Source of the DNA: Halobacteroidaceae bacterium
GTDB taxonomy: Bacteria > Bacillota > Halanaerobiia > B1SED10-174
DNA length: 8,140 nt
Reading direction: 5' to 3'
NCBI GenBank assembly: GCA_003550445.1
Contig: PUKG01000259.1
Location: 1 to 8,140, forward strand
Part shown: one piece after another, positions 6,013 to 8,140 of the stretch
How positions within the stretch are numbered: position 1 is the first letter of the stretch
How the letters are laid out: every line of letters begins with the position of its first letter
Made by a program: the position numbers and the translations under genes
Notes under the pieces: generated by a model
Told to the model about the DNA's origin: nothing
Seen by the model: only the letters and a program-made list of their open reading frames with translations
Database searches by the model: none

Positions 6013-7872
6013 CTAGTTATCAAAGGTCTTTTCCCAACTTTTTAGCAAATTTTCCAGGGTTTCCTTTTTCCTTTTGTAAGCCGAGGTAATTTCCCCTGCA
6101 TCCTCTCGCCTGAAAAAATCAGGATCAGCAAATTCTCTATTATAGTCTTCTAGTTCTTTTTCTATTTCCGAAATTTTTTCTTCCAGTTCCTTTCGGAATT
6201 CTTCATTTTTTTGCTTTTTTTCAGGCAGAGCCTTCCTTGGTTTTCGGACAGTTTTTACCCTTTTTTCTTTATTTTTCTTAGATTCCTGTTCTTTTTCCCA
6301 CTCCAAAAATTCCTGGTAAGAACCCCGGAAGGCAAAAAAACGGCCATCTTTTAGGTGCCAGATTTTTGTTGCGACCCGTTCAATAAAATACCGATCATGA
6401 GAAGTAAAAATTAGCGTCCCCCCAAATGAAAGCATGGCTTTTTCCAGCCATTCCTGTAAATCCAAATCAAGATGGTTGGTTGGTTCGTCCAGCAGCAAAA
6501 CATTTGCCCCCTGAAGAACCAAAAGGGCCAGGTTAAAACGGGAAAGTTCGCCTCCACTCAACATCCTAACTTTTTTTTCTGCTTCTTCCCCCCCAAAGCG
6601 AAAGGCTCCAAGGTGATCCATTATCTCCTGTTTCTTAGTCAACCCAAAATCTGCAACAACCTCAAAAAGGGTTTTCTCCCTTGGTAAAAAGCCACCTTCC
6701 TGGTCAAAATAGCCCACCTCAACTCCATGGCCCCATTTTACCTGCCCTTCAAATCTGTCTTTACCCATAAGACATTTAAGAAAGGTGGTTTTCCCTGCAC
6801 CATTTGGGCCCAGGAAAGCAATTCTTTCCCCTCTATTCAACTCTACTTCCACCTTGTTAAAAAGCCTTCGATTATCCTTAGTGCAGCCAAACCCCTCTGT
6901 TTTTAGAACTTCTTGCCCGCTCATCCGGTTTAAAGGAAACCTGAGGTTTAGCTTTTTCTTTGGTGGGGGGGGTGGAGGAATTCTTTCCATTCTCTGCAAT
7001 CTTTTTTCCCGGGAACGAGCTTCCTTTGACCTCTGTCCTGCCTTGTACCTGCGGATAAAATCCTCCAGGGCAGCAATTTCTTCCTGTTGTTTTTCATATT
7101 CCCGGGCCCAGGTTTTTACATTTAATTCTCTTTGCCTGGTATAATCGGAATAGTTTCCCGGATAAGAATATAAACGGAAATCATCTATCTCCAGGATCCC
7201 ATTTACTACCTGATCAAGAAAATACCTGTCGTGAGAAACCATGATAATAGCCCCGGGGTATTCTTTCAGATAGGAGGCCAGCCATTCCCTGTTATTCCGG
7301 TCAAGGTGATTTGTGGGTTCATCCAAAAGTAATAAATCAGGTTTTTCCAGAAGGAGTCGGGCAAGGGCCAACCTTGTCTTTTCGCCGCCACTAAAGCTGT
7401 TTAAATCCCTTTCCAAAGCTTCTTCTTTAAAGCCCAACCCATTAATTATTCCCCGGATTCTACTTTCGCACTCATAACCCCCTCCTTCTTCAAATTCCCC
7501 TTGGAGGCGGGAATATTTTTCCAGAATTTCCGGGGAGGATTTTCTGCTCATTTCCTCGGTTGTTTCATCAAGCCTTTCCCTTAGTTTGATCATCTCGGAA
7601 AAAGATTCCCAGAGGTAATCAGCCACCTTTCCCTCCTGGGCCCAGTCTAAAGTCTGGGGGAGATAACCCTGATTCATATTACGATTCCGCTCAATAAAAC
7701 CTCGGTCAGCTTCCTTTTCTCCTTTAATAATTTCCAGGAGGGTTGTTTTACCTGTTCCGTTTCGCCCGATTAATCCCAGCCTGGACCCCACCTGAACCTG
7801 GAGGTTTACGTCTTCAATTAATAATTCTCCAGAGTAATATTTACTTACCTTTTCCAGTCTTACCAGTGTCAT
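6013..7872 (-). CDS. ABC-F family ATPase (ribosome-associated translation factor, YdiF/Uup-like)
   Basis: Soluble protein of 619 aa with two ABC ATPase domains and no membrane segment, the ABC-F architecture. Such proteins bind the ribosomal E site and resolve stalled or non-productive states; some confer antibiotic resistance. Domain 1 has Walker A GRNGTGKT (36-43), signature SFSGGE (159-164), Walker B LLLDEPTNHLD (181-191) and switch SHDR (213-216). The charged inter-domain arm (about 245-297) ends in six prolines (299-304). Domain 2 has GPNGAGKT (355-362), LSGGE (438-442), LLLDEPTNHLD (459-469) and SHDR (491-494). Residues about 525-619 are Lys/Glu-rich with a predicted coiled coil, as in Uup- and YdiF-type members. 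The ATG at 7872 has AGAAGGA 8 nt upstream and overlaps the mutM 3' end by 32 nt. All catalytic residues are intact. Whether it is a housekeeping or a resistance ABC-F cannot be told; the housekeeping context favours the former. Confidence 0.94.
   Translation of the reverse strand: MTLVRLEKVSKYYSGELLIEDVNLQVQVGSRLGLIGRNGTGKTTLLEIIKGEKEADRGFIERNRNMNQGYLPQTLDWAQEGKVADYLWESFSEMIKLRERLDETTEEMSRKSSPEILEKYSRLQGEFEEGGGYECESRIRGIINGLGFKEEALERDLNSFSGGEKTRLALARLLLEKPDLLLLDEPTNHLDRNNREWLASYLKEYPGAIIMVSHDRYFLDQVVNGILEIDDFRLYSYPGNYSDYTRQRELNVKTWAREYEKQQEEIAALEDFIRRYKAGQRSKEARSREKRLQRMERIPPPPPPKKKLNLRFPLNRMSGQEVLKTEGFGCTKDNRRLFNKVEVELNRGERIAFLGPNGAGKTTFLKCLMGKDRFEGQVKWGHGVEVGYFDQEGGFLPREKTLFEVVADFGLTKKQEIMDHLGAFRFGGEEAEKKVRMLSGGELSRFNLALLVLQGANVLLLDEPTNHLDLDLQEWLEKAMLSFGGTLIFTSHDRYFIERVATKIWHLKDGRFFAFRGSYQEFLEWEKEQESKKNKEKRVKTVRKPRKALPEKKQKNEEFRKELEEKISEIEKELEDYNREFADPDFFRREDAGEITSAYKRKKETLENLLKSWEKTFDN
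6961..6978 (-). other. Six-proline run with C8 tract in the ABC-F linker
   Basis: Codons 299-304 of the ABC-F gene encode PPPPPP, directly after the inter-domain arm helix and before KKKLNLRF of domain 2. It contains an uninterrupted run of eight cytosines on the coding strand (6972-6965). Polyproline of this length is a classic ribosome-stalling sequence that needs EF-P; the homopolymer is also a possible slippage site. Confidence 0.85.
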
Positions 7873-8140
7873 TTATATCATCCTTCTGACAGCAGGGGCA
7901 AAAAAAAGAACTCCTCCCTGCAACTTTTTTTCTCTCAATTAAATCTTCACAATGGGAGCATTTTTCTCCCTCACGCCCATAAACCTCAAGCAAATTCTGG
8001 AAATCTCCCGACCTGTTTTCTCCATCCCGGTAATCCCTAAATGTCGTCCCCCTACCCTCGATAGCTTCCTCAAGAATTTCTTTCATATTGGTAAAGATTT
8101 TTGTTATTTCCTTTTCCTTCAACATCGGTGCTTGTTTTTC
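7841..8140 (-). CDS. mutM: Formamidopyrimidine-DNA glycosylase (Fpg/MutM), C-terminal fragment
   Basis: Excises oxidised purines such as 8-oxoguanine and nicks the abasic site in base-excision repair. Only the last 99 residues are in the window; the reading frame stays open to the right edge, so the Met at 8125 is internal and the N-terminal catalytic Pro-Glu lies outside. The fragment shows the helix-two-turn-helix end (KEILEEAIEGRGTTF, residues 20-34 of the fragment), then DYRDG and VYGREGEKC. The C-terminal zinc finger C-X2-C-X16-C-X2-C is intact (Cys61, 64, 81, 84), with the DNA-contacting Arg in GRSSFFC (Arg76). The usual GGTT is GRGTT here. A 15-residue polar tail after the last Cys-Gln-Lys overlaps the start of the ABC-F gene by 32 nt, suggesting translational coupling. 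In Clostridia mutM commonly follows polA and precedes coaE. Confidence 0.95.
   Translation of the reverse strand, partial: EKQAPMLKEKEITKIFTNMKEILEEAIEGRGTTFRDYRDGENRSGDFQNLLEVYGREGEKCSHCEDLIERKKVAGRSSFFCPCCQKDDINDTGKTGKGK

Noticed and set aside
6785..7144. Plus-strand open frame of 119 codons with a glycine run
   Set aside because: The glycine run is just the reverse of the ABC-F proline run; there is no independent coding evidence.
7841..8125. A free-standing 94-aa zinc-finger protein starting at the ATG at 8125
   Set aside because: The frame stays open upstream to the window edge, and the sequence is the typical MutM/Fpg C-terminus, so the Met is internal to a truncated mutM.
1..8140. 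CRISPR array, tRNA/rRNA, insertion sequence, attachment site, toxin-antitoxin or novel defence system
   Set aside because: No spaced direct repeats, no tRNA-like cloverleaf, no transposase or integrase motifs, and every substantial open frame belongs to a recognised housekeeping or transporter family.

Overview
The window carries eight complete or partial genes tightly packed on the minus strand; I see no gene on the plus strand. The coding strand is purine-rich and moderately AT-rich, with strong AAGGAGG-type ribosome binding sites, and four of the eight genes start with GTG. It looks like a chromosomal segment of an anaerobic Firmicute. The mutM - coaE - lytic transglycosylase neighbourhood fits Clostridia or Halanaerobiia. 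The solute-binding protein has a cleavable signal peptide without a lipobox cysteine, which favours a diderm lineage such as Halanaerobiales. That lineage assignment is an inference from gene content and memory of neighbourhoods, not from a search.

Right half (transcribed from 8140 down to 4399), a housekeeping block: the C-terminal third of formamidopyrimidine-DNA glycosylase (MutM, zinc finger intact), a two-domain ABC-F protein (ribosome-associated ATPase), dephospho-CoA kinase (CoaE), methylglyoxal synthase (MgsA) and a membrane-anchored SLT-type lytic transglycosylase. Spacing is a few tens of bases or negative. mutM overlaps the ABC-F gene by 32 nt and coaE overlaps mgsA by 32 nt, so these genes are probably co-transcribed.

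A 173-nt gap (4226-4398) separates this block from the left half, an Opp/Dpp-type ABC importer operon: family-5 solute-binding protein, OppB-like permease, OppC-like permease with a large extracytoplasmic insert, and the first 25 codons of an OppD-like ATPase running off the left edge. A strong intrinsic terminator lies between the binding-protein gene and the permease genes, and probably keeps the binding protein in excess. The binding protein would capture a peptide or other oligomeric solute outside the membrane, OppB/OppC would form the channel, and OppD (with an unseen OppF) would power import. The substrate cannot be read from the sequence.

I found no RNA gene, mobile element, CRISPR array or clearly novel defence or biosynthetic system. 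The most interesting points are the OppC insert, the polyproline run in the ABC-F linker, the attenuating terminator, and the importer gene at the left edge that is easily missed.
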